Below are positions 54,910-64,000 of a stretch of 64,000 nt of DNA, in pieces. Location of the stretch: the NCBI GenBank assembly GCA_032622095.1, contig CP136067.1:137829990-137893989 (forward strand), read 5' to 3'. The number at the start of each line of letters is the position of its first letter. Positions within the stretch are counted from its first letter, which is position 1. The notes beneath the pieces were generated by a model. The model did no database searches. It saw nothing but the letters and a program-made list of their open reading frames with translations, and was not told where the DNA came from. Position numbers and translations under genes: made by a program. This DNA comes from Siphonodentalium dalli (taxonomy: Eukaryota > Mollusca > Scaphopoda > Gadilida > Siphonodentaliidae).

Positions 54910-56345
54910 CAGGCACGTACATGGGGGGGGGGGGGGTGTAGGGTGTCTCACCCCCGATGAGGACCATAATTTTCAATAGTTGGAAATTTCATGACTCAAA
55001 TTCCCAATGTGTGCTGGTTGTATAAATTTTCCGACTCGGAATTCCAATTCTAAATAGTCGTCACAGATTTTCCAATTCCGGAATTTTTCAAATTGTTTTT
55101 TCCGACTCCGAATTCCAAACCAGGATTCTATTGTGTTTTACATTTGAGCTTTTCAAATCATGCGGTGCATTTCACTCAATATGTTGTTAACTTGTTGATA
55201 TGTATATATGTTTTTATTTTATTGTTATTATTTAAGTGTTCAAGTGACATTGCACTTATACATTAAGATCCTCTCATAGCAGTATACTAATCAGTTTCAT
55301 TTAAATTTGTCCTGCAAGGTAGCAATGTAATGTAACTGTTACAAGTTAACACACAGTCATTTGAGTAATATACATTCCAGTAATGCTCATTACCTGAACA
55401 CATATATGAAATTGAAGACAAAGCATTTCCTACAAGTTCAGACTGGTGTGTTTTACCAACCGTAGCTTCATGGTCACTAGTCTATTAGTAATGTCAAACC
55501 TCCATATATTTCTGAGGACAGCTTTAACGATATAACAATCATTCAGCATGCATAATTGTTACCATTGTGTGAGTTATAACTTGTGACTCCTTGGAATTTG
55601 AATACATGTAACTCGTTCCTCAACCATATTCTGATTAACCCTTTACCCAACAAACCGGCCAAAACCGGCCAAATAAAGCTGCAACAGCCTAAATTATCTT
55701 GGGTCTGTCTCAATAAAACCATACAAATATGGATATCATTGGAACCGGCTCATTGACAACATTGTGATGGTTACAGTTATGCCCTGTGCCAATGCATTCT
55801 CTTATATATGCGAGTCGACCATAGGTCGCCTCGCATATATAAGAGAATGCATTGGCCTAAAAAAAATCTTTTTTTAACACTTTTTACCATTTTTTCTTAC
55901 ATTCTTTAACAATTTTATAATTTTTAATGTGTTAAGCCAATGCATTCTCTTATATATGCGAGGCGACCTATGGTCGACTCGCATATATAAGAGAATGCAT
56001 TGGCACAGGGCCGTTCTGTTGGGTAAAGGGTTAATATCGTGTATAATGTACGTGTACTGCATGCACATGGTTCTCAATAAATAACACATGGATCAATGCT
56101 ATATCATGCTTGTTACTAGTGTCTTTATATACACAGTCCATGCTCTTAAAAAGAACATACAGAAACCCAAATTATTACGCCATTAAGCCAATATTGGAAT
56201 TTTGCATTACTCAAAACCAAATCCTATATAGTGGACATTTTATTAGACCAAATCCTGTATAGTTGGAAATTTTATTAGAAAAAATCCAATATAGTTGGAA
56301 ATGTTATGGTCTCACCCCCAGTTGGAACCCTTATGAACGTCCCTG
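54910..56345. mobile_element. hAT-like element related to O, carrying an A element
   Basis: Left CAGGCACGTACATGGGGG, right the complement of CAGGGACGT, with the perfect 8-bp duplication TGTGAAGC (54902-54909 and 56346-56353). ATAGTTGGAAATTT-type motifs lie at both ends. The middle differs from O and contains family A copy 5 at 55639. No transposase. Confidence 0.85.
55639..56030. mobile_element. MITE family A, copy 5 (full length)
   Basis: CCCTTTACCCAACAAACCGG to CTGTTGGGTAAAGGG, flanked by TTAA at 55635-55638 and 56031-56034. It has both palindromic modules separated by an AT-rich spacer, and the single CGGCTCATTGACAACATTG side block. The best reference copy of the family. The ORF across it is a shadow of the palindromes. 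Confidence 0.95.
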
Positions 56346-56362
56346 TGTGAAGCGGAGGCTTA

Positions 56363-57039
56363 GTGCCTGTACACGGTTCGATTTATCGCATGGTTTTTAC
56401 TCCAAGTTCAGAACAGACCGTGTAAACACATGACATTCGTAATCTTTTACCTTGATTCATCACCGATCTGTCTGTCGAACGAATATGGTATGGACCCATT
56501 TTGCCTTATCAGACAGACGGCTTTTAATGACTTGAAGCTGTATGGAGGCAATAAATATGAAATAAGATATGTAGGATGTATGCCCTCTGTATAACAATTT
56601 GGAATTATGTTTTGTTCGGGTCACAATACACCATCATGGTGGCCAAGAAGGATGCTAATATCAAGCCAACCACCTACCAACCTATCTGTTTGGTCGCACA
56701 AAAAATAAGTAAGACATGGTACCTTGTGAGTATCTTCCACATATTATGGTATATATATATAATTATTTACTTGTAGCGAGGAATCTTAGTCTTCAGTATA
56801 TAGGTTGTGGCAATATACTCAACAATCCACAATTGAGGGTACCTAATATATAGGCATGTGCTGGATATGTCAATATCCAGTAAAGTGCACTTGACAGATT
56901 AGCTCTGGGGAACAACCATAAAATTATACTAAGTTTCTTGGCCTTCCAAGAAAATCAGATACTATAAACACAACCATCTGTTTCCACCCCTGCTGTGTGT
57001 TCTAAAAACCATGCGACAAATCGAAGCGTGTAAAGGTAC
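56363..57039. mobile_element. PIF/Harbinger-like non-autonomous element
   Basis: Left GTGCCTGTACACGGTTCGAT, right the complement of GTACCTTTACACGCTTCGAT, extending to the CGCATGGTTTTTA block on both sides (about 38 bases). The left flank is TTA (56360-56362) and the right flank TTTA, consistent with a TTA target. No transposase. Confidence 0.65.
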
Positions 57040-57339
57040 TTTAAGCTGAGCTAATAAAACGTGTTCACAAGTCTTATGCTGTCAAGACAATATCAACGAG
57101 AAGCCAATGCCACGGTACCTCTGTAGTTTAATATAATAGTTCTTGCTCCGAATTTCCGACCACTCCAAAACGTAATAACTTGATCCTATCATTCAGCGTA
57201 ACGAAGCTAGCGACGTTATCCGATGACGTTGAGAGATCTTGAGCAAAGTGTTTTCTATTCTTTCGTTTGGCACCGAGGACTCTATGCTCCCCGGAGCACT
57301 CTGTGCTTGTGATTGAGGGGAATCGATCGAACACACCCC

Positions 57340-57500
57340 AGTGGAGCTGTAATCAGCTTTATCACCATCGAGATGTCAGCGTTCGTAGGGACGTTGTGAT
57401 CACCCACTTCGTTAACCAATGTATAGAGTTCATTTAACAGAATTCTCGTTGACTCGATAATAACCTCCCATGACGCGGCTTGTATGAGGCAACGCTACAC
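57340..57500 (-). CDS. Candidate coding segment
   Basis: On the minus strand one frame is open for about 65 codons after a TAG, with WEVIIESTRILLNELYTLVN followed by EVGDHNVPTNADISMVIKL. The composition is protein-like and amphipathic. Two other frames nearby (57434-57643 and 57128-57334) are also open, so frameshifts or exon joins are possible. No reliable splice pair was found and I recognise no family. It may be a decayed gene or chance. Confidence 0.2.
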
Positions 57501-57689
57501 AAATCAAACGAAGTAGCGCAAAGAACTCCGGGCCACTGCCTGAAGGTTATGAAATAGCAACTAAATAATTCCCCATTGGCGACATTGTTGCAGAAATGGT
57601 CATGCAGGTAACTACGATTCGGGTGGATAGTCGATTGGGACAACGACCACTCTAATGCTTAAATGTTACTGGTGAACGCCGTAGTGTTA

Positions 57690-58190
57690 AAATATGCCAA
57701 AACGTTACATCGTGGTGATTAACACTGCATAACATGTGTTTGATTTCGTGTCGGCTTGCCGGTTCCTTGCCCACATGGCCTGTACCGGCTGTTTTCTATG
57801 TTGGTACTGGGGTGCCTGTACCGACCGGTAACGGCTGATTGCTCCACGGTTTGCCGAATCGGCACCGACACCAGGCGGTATAGGCTACCGTAACCTTATT
57901 ACATTCTATACAATGAATAAATATTAACTTTTCATGACTATTGAATGATATAATGTCAGAATATGTCAAATAACGTTGTGTTGTGGTGATTTACTCGGAA
58001 ATAACACGATGTGTATTTTGTGTCTGATTGCCGGCTTCTAAATATTTCCTACATATGGCCGTACACGAAATATTTGCCATTATGTTGGTACTGGGTTGAC
58101 TGTACCGGCCGGTGGCGACAGACTGTTGGCATGCCGGTGCCAGCACTGTCGGCATGAACCAGAATCCCACTGGTGCCAGCCGGCACCAGC
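57690..58190. repeat. Diverged duplication with CCGGTxCCGGC motifs
   Basis: AAAATATGCCAAAACGTTAC... and AGAATATGTCAAATAACGTT... begin two ~265-base blocks, both with TATGTTGGTACTGGGKTG and TGTACCGRCCGGT. Confidence 0.6.
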
Positions 58191-58365
58191 ATGTTTACTG
58201 CATGGGTATACTTTATGAACTGAACGTCCCCATATAATTTATGATTACCACGCCCTATGGTTTATGAACTCATAGTTTATTGAAATAAATTTGAAATTAA
58301 AAAATGACCCCCATTTTTTTTGCACAAAACGAACTGCATTGGTCAGGTTAGTTGTTGCAGTATTT

Positions 58366-58455
58366 ATTCCACGAAGAATATCGACACAATGATTAAGGTT
58401 TGTAAACTAAATTCCACGAAGAATATCGACACAATGATTAAGGTTTGTAAACTAA
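58366..58455 (+). repeat. Exact tandem duplication, 45-bp unit
   Basis: Units 58366-58410 and 58411-58455 are identical (ATTCCACGAAGAATATCGAC...). Forty-five bases keep a reading frame. Confidence 0.98.
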
Positions 58456-58471
58456 GAATAGTAATAATAAC

Positions 58472-58678
58472 TTGGCAATTCAAAAGGGTCGCCATAAACA
58501 GCCAAATGTGTCACTTGATGAAAGAATTTTTAGAAAATGTAACACGGAGGTTGAGAATGAAGAACACTTCCTTATGCGCTGCAACATATATGATAATATG
58601 CGTAAACACTTCTTTTGTGAGATAGGGATGACGATTGATAAATTTATTGGATTGAATGATGGCCAAAAAATCCAATAA
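58472..58678 (+). pseudogene. LINE C-terminal fragment
   Basis: A 68-codon frame with SLDERIFRKCNTEVENEEHF followed by LMRCNIYDNMRKHFF. The pattern ER.C..C....EVENEEHFL..C..Y...R is the hallmark end segment of many CR1/L2/Jockey-type LINE proteins. The reverse transcriptase is absent upstream, so this is the 3' stump of a 5'-truncated copy. Confidence 0.75.
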
Positions 58679-59473
58679 ATAATGCAAAACAACAAGCCTC
58701 CTACATGCAACATAATCTACAACGTGGTCCGGACATTTTTCAAAGAAAGGTCAAATTCTCCTGATATAATTATGAGATAGTTCCTATAGTATATATATTA
58801 TGTTGACTCATTGTTGGCATTGTTATATATATTTGTTATTTTGACATCAGTCTCGTGTTGACGTTTGATGTCATTAAACTATCTATCTATCCCACAATGT
58901 GAGAAATACATATTATATGATGAATCCAATAACTGTCAAGGAACCGATTCGACAGTAATATTTTGATTTTATTATTCGTTTCCGAAAAAATTATTTAACA
59001 TCCCATCTCGCGAGAACGTGGCACGTATATGTACTTCATACGAACGTGAGTTACATGGCGATAGCGGTGTGTGTAGTACGTATATAGTATATGTACATGT
59101 ATCAGCCATACATGAACTAGTAAGTATATAGTATGCGTTGCGAACTACAATTCTTCCCAAAATGATTGATCGATATGCAGAGAAGAGATATTTTTATCAT
59201 GCAGGTCCCGCGAAAGTTACAATATTTCGACGAATACGACTTGATAATGGCCGACCGTCGGTGACTCGAGATTGTCATAAGCAATCCTCCACGAGAGAGA
59301 ACGGATCGCAAATGCAATCTGGGATCTGTCACTTCTAAAGCTCTCTCGGCGTATTGACATGATTTAATGTCAATATTAGGCAGAACTTACGGTGACGATT
59401 TAAAGGCCAATGTCTCCATTATTGCATTAGTTTGATACTCCAGCAGAATGTTTACAAGGATGGGAGCGGCACA

Positions 59474-59735
59474 TGGTCGTGGTTAGAGAGTTACAGTTTG
59501 GTGGTGGGTGTCCACCTTGATATTTTCAACTGCACCCCGCCTTGAAACACATAAAAAAACGTCCCAAGTTCACGAAATTATATTCGCACCCCTTACATCT
59601 GGTAACTCAAACTAACCAATTGTTGGAATTTTCCAACCAAACACCCCCTAAGATTGGAATATTCCCAAGTTTTGCAAATTTCGATAAAAACAATGTTGGC
59701 GGTTATAAGACACCCCTAACAACTGAACTCGCCAA
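59474..59735 (+). mobile_element. Degenerate O-like hAT fragment
   Basis: GTCGTGGTTAGAGAGTT, GGGTGTCCACCTTGATATTT and TTGGAATTTTCCAACCAAAC follow the O left-to-right order; ends and target duplication are lost. Confidence 0.55.
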
Positions 59736-59984
59736 TAGGGCGGCATTTTAAATGAATTTCACCTGGATTAAAGCGGAAAGCGGAATGTTTGCCAGGTTTC
59801 AATAGGCGCAATCGTGTTGGGATTTTGCGACATTTTGGTGGGATTAAAACAGACAATCTGCTCTAGAATTTTCCCGAATTTGAGCCGTTGTTACGGGAAT
59901 ATAACTAAATTGTATCGGAGTGTGAGATCCAAGAAATCCGGTACGAATCCCGTTGTGGTCCCAATTAATTTCCCGGGACTAACT

Positions 59985-60205
59985 TTACAATGGGATATCG
60001 GGGGAAATCCACCGATATTCCGGTATGAAACCTGCTGGGGTCCCATGTCTCGGAACTAGACTAGTATTACAATGAAATATCGTCGGAATACCCGCGAGAT
60101 TCCGGTATGAATCCTGCTTGGGTCGTAAATCTCGGAACTAGACTATAATATTACAATGGGATATCTGTAGAATTCCGCCGATATTCCCGTATGAATCCCG
60201 TTAGT
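59985..60205 (+). repeat. Three ~85-bp tandem units
   Basis: TTACAATGGGATATC, GATATTCCGGTATGAAACC and CTCGGAACTAGACTA mark the units; starts are near 59985, 60070 and 60151. Confidence 0.85.
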
Positions 60206-60209
60206 AATA

Positions 60210-61090
60210 TCTCATCGTGAGAATCTGGATTATGACCCTCATCTGTATCCAAACTAATCTGGAAATAACTACTACAATAAACGTAGGATGCAAGCCGGGA
60301 TAATTTTAATGTTGAAACGAGGCAACATTGTATATAATTGTTGATGTAATTTATATAGTGATTTTGAGTTTCTGGTTGATTTCGACAGCTGATAATCTTA
60401 ATTGGTCGACGGCTGATCAGTATACTAACCTTTATTGAAGCCGAATAGATCCTGGGCATCAATATACACTGAAATGCATGCCACCGCCAACGAGATAGAC
60501 TACACACGATTTAGATGAGAATGCTGCACGTGCATATTTAAACAACATGGTGATAATAATTACGTTGAGCAGAGGTATATCAGACACCTTTCGCATAATG
60601 AACGGCGACAGATAATTATTAAGAATAGATATTTGTAGTTGTTTAGGACGTTCCAAAAAACTTTTCGCAGAATTGACGATGACGAGTCCGTTTTTTGTCA
60701 CACGCAGTAAGGAAATTACGGGTCGTGATTATCTTCTACTTAATTGTTATCAGGTCATAGATTAACGCTTTGTGTTTCGCGAGATTCTCGTGTTTCACGA
60801 CGACAAATGATTTGACTGCCACTAACAGATACACAAATTAAGGCCACATGGCGATCACATTTTAAGGACATAATCGCAGAGTAATCTCCAACAATGAGAA
60901 GCTGAGAATCATCCCGAACTTATTACTATATCATTATTTGTGAGTTTTGTTGAAAATCCAAAACCGTAATCGCAACAACGGATAGGGAAAATAACAACAA
61001 CGATTAAAAGAACATTAATTCTAGTGACGTATAGTATACCCTATTCGTAATAATTACCTGTCGTCGTCCGTTAAGCGAAATGTGTCTATT
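60210..61090. other. No gene or recognised element
   Basis: The minus-strand frames at 60151-60507 and 60459-60701 have no motif, splice pair or repeat partner. Confidence 0.35.
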
Positions 61091-61094
61091 GATG

Positions 61095-61700
61095 AAAGAA
61101 TAAAGCTGCTTTCACATACATGCGTTTAACGCATCCGTACGCGCATCCGTACGCGCATCGTTTCGATCTCCAATGTTATCGCTGAGGCTTTCACATACCA
61201 TCCGCTTAACGCGCGTGCGTGCGTGTGCGCATAACTTTTCGCTCCGAGACCGAAAAGCTGTCCGTTTTACGCATAGCGGACAGGGGTATTCGGTGCGATG
61301 TCGTTAATCATGGGATATATATACCGTAGATATTTTGTGGTGTTTACGAATGGGAATGATATAATATGTGGGGGCGAATGCCAGCTGGAACCATGCTATC
61401 TAATCTTGGGTCAAATTAAACAAGAATGAAATAATTGTGATGGCAGTTATAGGTCAAAATATACATCAAATGACATGCCTTAATTGGTTTTGTGGGAATT
61501 AGCATTTTTGCTGGCAGTCTCTCATATAGAAGCGTATAGGTGCACCATGCCCAAACACAGGTACGAAGCTTGTTTCGACGAGGAGCTGATAGATTATGTA
61601 CGCCAATTTGACAACCTGTTTAATGTTACTACGAATCGGGTAGTTGGTTGAATGTGGACAAGGGCTAATATAATGCGCATAATTTGGGCATAACTCATGA
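61095..61700 (+). mobile_element. Possible Harbinger remnant with MADF-like peptide
   Basis: A GC-richer start with CATACATGCGTTTAACGCAT and repeated CGCATCCGTACG. At 61548-61650 is a frame from ATG reading MPKHRYEACFDEELIDYVRQ then FDNLFNVTTN before a stop. The FDEELIDYVRQFDNLFN pattern resembles the start of a MADF domain, the DNA-binding partner protein of PIF/Harbinger transposons. The rest of the domain is missing, and no DDE transposase is seen. Confidence 0.3.
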
Positions 61701-62157
61701 TAACTGCATGCTTGGTTCGTGTTTAATGGAAGTAGAAGTACATTTTAATAATATGCTTTCATATCAAAATAGATAAAATGCTTATTGAATGAATATTGCT
61801 ATACACACATGTATCTATATAACATGTCGTCTTCCGTTGGTGTGACTCTTTGTTAGTTTATTGGCGCGCATACATTGTCCTCTCGTTTGAACAGACTAGT
61901 TCCTTTCCCAAATCTTAACGTGGTAACCTTATACCCTATCAGCAACATTATTCGTTGTGAAACCTAGAGGCTCCAGAAGAGTGTTTCACACCACTTTAAT
62001 ATGTGCGAACATGACACGCAACAGTAAACATACCCTCAGATTCATACGAATACCGAGTCTAGTATTTCCGCCGGATTACATTTCTCGGAAGCTTGTATTA
62101 CGTCACACCGCAACACGCTAATAGTTTCGTTTGGATTCCTTTATATTGGCGCTACTA

Positions 62158-62445
62158 ATAGTGAGTTCTGATTGGCGCTTCTGGCGTGGAATCACGGGGT
62201 TCTAAATTAAAACTCCACGAAAGGTCATCACCCACTAGTTTATATGTGAGTGTGTACAATTTTTTGCAGACTGGATACACAGCTGTTCCCGATTTGTCAC
62301 CGTTAACACAGCGAGTCGTCAACGTATGTCGTTTATAGTGCAATGGTCGATCGATAATTGGTAAGCATATAATAAAATAATTCTTATTCCAAAACTGATG
62401 AGAATACTTCCTTGTTAATAAGCAGTACAGTGGTGTGATCTCCAT
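62158..62445 (-). CDS. Candidate coding frame
   Basis: A 96-codon frame. The second half is protein-like (GDKSGTAVYPVCKKLYTLTY, KLVGDDLSWSFNLEPRDSTP). The start is AT-rich and less convincing, so a true exon could begin inside. The segment TTAACGGTGACARATCGGGA recurs at 62935-62955, which weakens the case for unique coding sequence. No family recognised. Confidence 0.25.
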
Positions 62446-62484
62446 GTGAAATTAATCATATGCGCGGTCTTTCCTCCACAGGAA

Positions 62485-62636
62485 AAACTGACAAAATGGT
62501 TGACACGACTGAAACAACTATAAACTCCAATGCACTAAACCAAAAGTATATTGTACACATCATTGGTAATGTTTATACGTTGATCAGAGATATTCTCTAT
62601 GATAATATGGAGAGTCATAGAGTGGTTCACATGACT
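62485..62636 (+). CDS. Candidate first coding exon, ended by a B element
   Basis: A strong acceptor (GGTCTTTCCTCCACAG) precedes GAAAAACTGACAAAATGG, where the ATG is in good context. The frame reads MVDTTETTINSNALNQKYIV and stays open for about 48 codons, until the TTAA at which family B was inserted (62637-62640). A weaker donor (ATTG then GTAATG) at 62566 could end the exon earlier. No family is recognised. Chance is possible, but the acceptor, start context and clean composition agree. Confidence 0.35.
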
Positions 62637-62640
62637 TTAA

Positions 62641-62922
62641 CCCTTTCATGACGGGAACTGCGCTGGTACAGCATTAAATGTTATGTGTCCGTGCATTCAC
62701 TTAAATATGCGAGTCTCCCGTATGGAGCATCGCATATATGCAAGAATGCACTGGCTTACAAGGTCAAGGTAAATATTGTTAGGCCAATGCATTCTCTTAT
62801 ATATATGCGAGTCTCCGATAGGGAGCCTCGCATATAAGAGAATACACTGGCTTACAAGGTCAAGTAAATATTGTTTTTTCGCAAAATTTAGGAAGCTGCA
62901 TTCATTAAAGGGTTATTTGATC
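62641..62922. mobile_element. MITE family B, copy 3, with internal duplication
   Basis: TTAA (62637-62640), then CCCTTTCATGACGGGAACT; the right end ATTCATTAAAGGG is followed by TTAT, a changed TTAA. The block TGCGAGTCTCC...CTGGCTTACAAGGTCAAG(G)TAAATATTG is present twice (about 113-base period), each with one palindromic module. Confidence 0.8.
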
Positions 62923-63019
62923 TGAACATCTATACAGCTGTTCCCGATCTGTCACCGTTAAGATGGCGCTGATGCGACCTATTTTTCCAACTTCACAAAA
63001 ATATATCAGCTCCTCACAT

Positions 63020-63175
63020 CTGGAACTTTAAAGGTTCAGTTTCTCAGAATAATACAGAATGAATTTTAACCTACAAAAGTCTCAAATAAATAAATGTGAC
63101 ATTTCTTCACATTACGTATAGGTGCGGGCAGCGTTAAGATCATAGCGAGGGGACTGAACTCTGTTTTGCAGCTTG
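63020..63175 (-). mobile_element. Family I element, copy 3 (truncated)
   Basis: On the minus strand it starts CAAGCTGCAAAACAGAGTTC and continues through CATTTATTTATTTGAG to CTGAGAAACTGAACC, where it breaks off. Confidence 0.65.
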
Positions 63176-63179
63176 TAGG

Positions 63180-64000
63180 TATTGTTGGATTTCGAAGGGA
63201 GACATACTTCTGAATTGGGTCACATGTCACAGAAAACAATGTTTCTAAAAATTAGATTAAATCAAACTGTATATATAGTTAAATCCCTATGAAGATCACA
63301 CTGAAGCATAATCTAATGTTGTGATCTAGTTTATTAGTTGAAATAAATTCACTTTGGAATAGAAAATGGATTTTCCAGGAAGTGTCATTTTGAAGGAAGT
63401 GTCCATAAGAACTCTATAATAGTATCTTCCAGCATACTAAACCAATACTTGCACTATATAAGTGTTCTAGCTTATCGATGAATCAAAAAAGTTTTAGCAT
63501 TTATAGCATCAATTCTGGAAGATTAATTTTCTTAAACATTTACCATGACCATCAATGTTGAGATTAGCCAACATAAATTGACGCGAATAATCAATTAATT
63601 TGTCCTCATTTACAAATGAAAAAAATAATATGAATACCAATCAAATATGGGGGAATACACAGAAGAAAGTATTACATTGATATAAATGTGAATATCATCG
63701 AGAGGGTATACCTGTACATGTGTATGTAGACGTGCATATGCATGATAATATTATGGTATAATTATTATAGTGGAATATAATGTACATGTATGTGGGACGA
63801 TTCGCTGTATATTATTATGATGTATGAGGATGTGCATTTTTCTTTGAGCCTCAGGAGTGGATCATTATCGTTTGTGCCTTTTTCTTTTTGTTAATTATAT
63901 TGATAGATTTACTATGATCTTTCTGTTATTTGTATCGAAGAGGTCATGCAATTTAATTGTGTTCGGTCGGTTGTGATAGTAGGCTTTCAAATATTTCGTT
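63180..64000. other. No gene or recognised element
   Basis: AT-rich DNA with scattered TACATGTA-type strings. No supported feature. Confidence 0.4.

Larger units (their letters stand above)
58290..58885 (+). mobile_element. LINE 3' end with CTAT tail
   Basis: The last coding part of a LINE, a short AT-rich 3' region, and a terminal CATTAAACTATCTATCTATC tail of tetranucleotides at 58870-58888, as several LINE families leave. It is a different family from the relic at 9-11 kb. Confidence 0.6.

Overview
This window is AT-rich nuclear DNA of an animal, probably a marine invertebrate. It has no operon-like gene layout, very short open frames, decayed animal-type (CR1/L2-like) LINE fragments, consensus spliceosomal splice sites, and wall-to-wall small DNA transposons. 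I cannot name the species. Almost no host coding sequence can be supported: one clear internal exon on the minus strand near 1 kb, plus a few weaker coding-like stretches near 24, 35, 57 and 62 kb.

The dominant content is non-autonomous DNA transposons, many with intact target-site duplications (TSDs). At least six families use TTAA as target (piggyBac style). Family A has ends CCCTTTACCCAACA, B CCCTTCMATGAC, D CCCTTTGG, P CCCTTTGAACCC, C AGGTACTCAA and G AGGYACG. hAT-type elements with perfect or near-perfect 8-bp TSDs lie at 19.5-20.7, 48.4-48.9, 53.6-54.6 and 54.9-56.3 kb. TA-flanked hairpin elements, PIF/Harbinger-like elements (TAA/TTA targets) and several unclassified inverted-repeat elements fill most of the rest.

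Layout. 0-9 kb: closely packed A, B, C, D, E, F and G/H elements, several nested or sharing one TTAA. 8.8-11.2 kb: a LINE reverse-transcriptase relic split by an A element. 11.3-17.5 kb: a PIF-like element inside an older inverted pair, a hairpin element, and a concentric inverted repeat. 18.6-20.7 kb: LINE/SINE-like tandem units, then a hAT element. 21.0-27.8 kb: a TTAA-flanked element (P) interrupted by a 4-kb inverted-repeat element (R) that holds a basic ORF and an unusual palindrome array. 27.8-35 kb: hairpins, C and G copies, and a LINE relic carrying a long CAT microsatellite. 35-45 kb: tandem duplication, family I, nested inverted-repeat elements, a minus-strand LINE end and a mariner-like element. 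45-53 kb: a 59-61-bp minisatellite, C copies, hAT element H, family K and satellite-like repeats. 53-57 kb: two related hAT elements, one carrying an A element, then a PIF-like element. 57-64 kb: LINE end, short tandem repeats, a possible Harbinger MADF remnant, candidate exons, and B and I copies.

The most unusual points are these: a hairpin module shared by two TTAA families with different ends; pairs of TTAA elements abutting at a single TTAA; a hairpin element inserted at the exact centre of a palindrome; a 4-kb inverted-repeat element inside a TTAA element; and a cluster of about ten GGTATACCG-centred palindromes.
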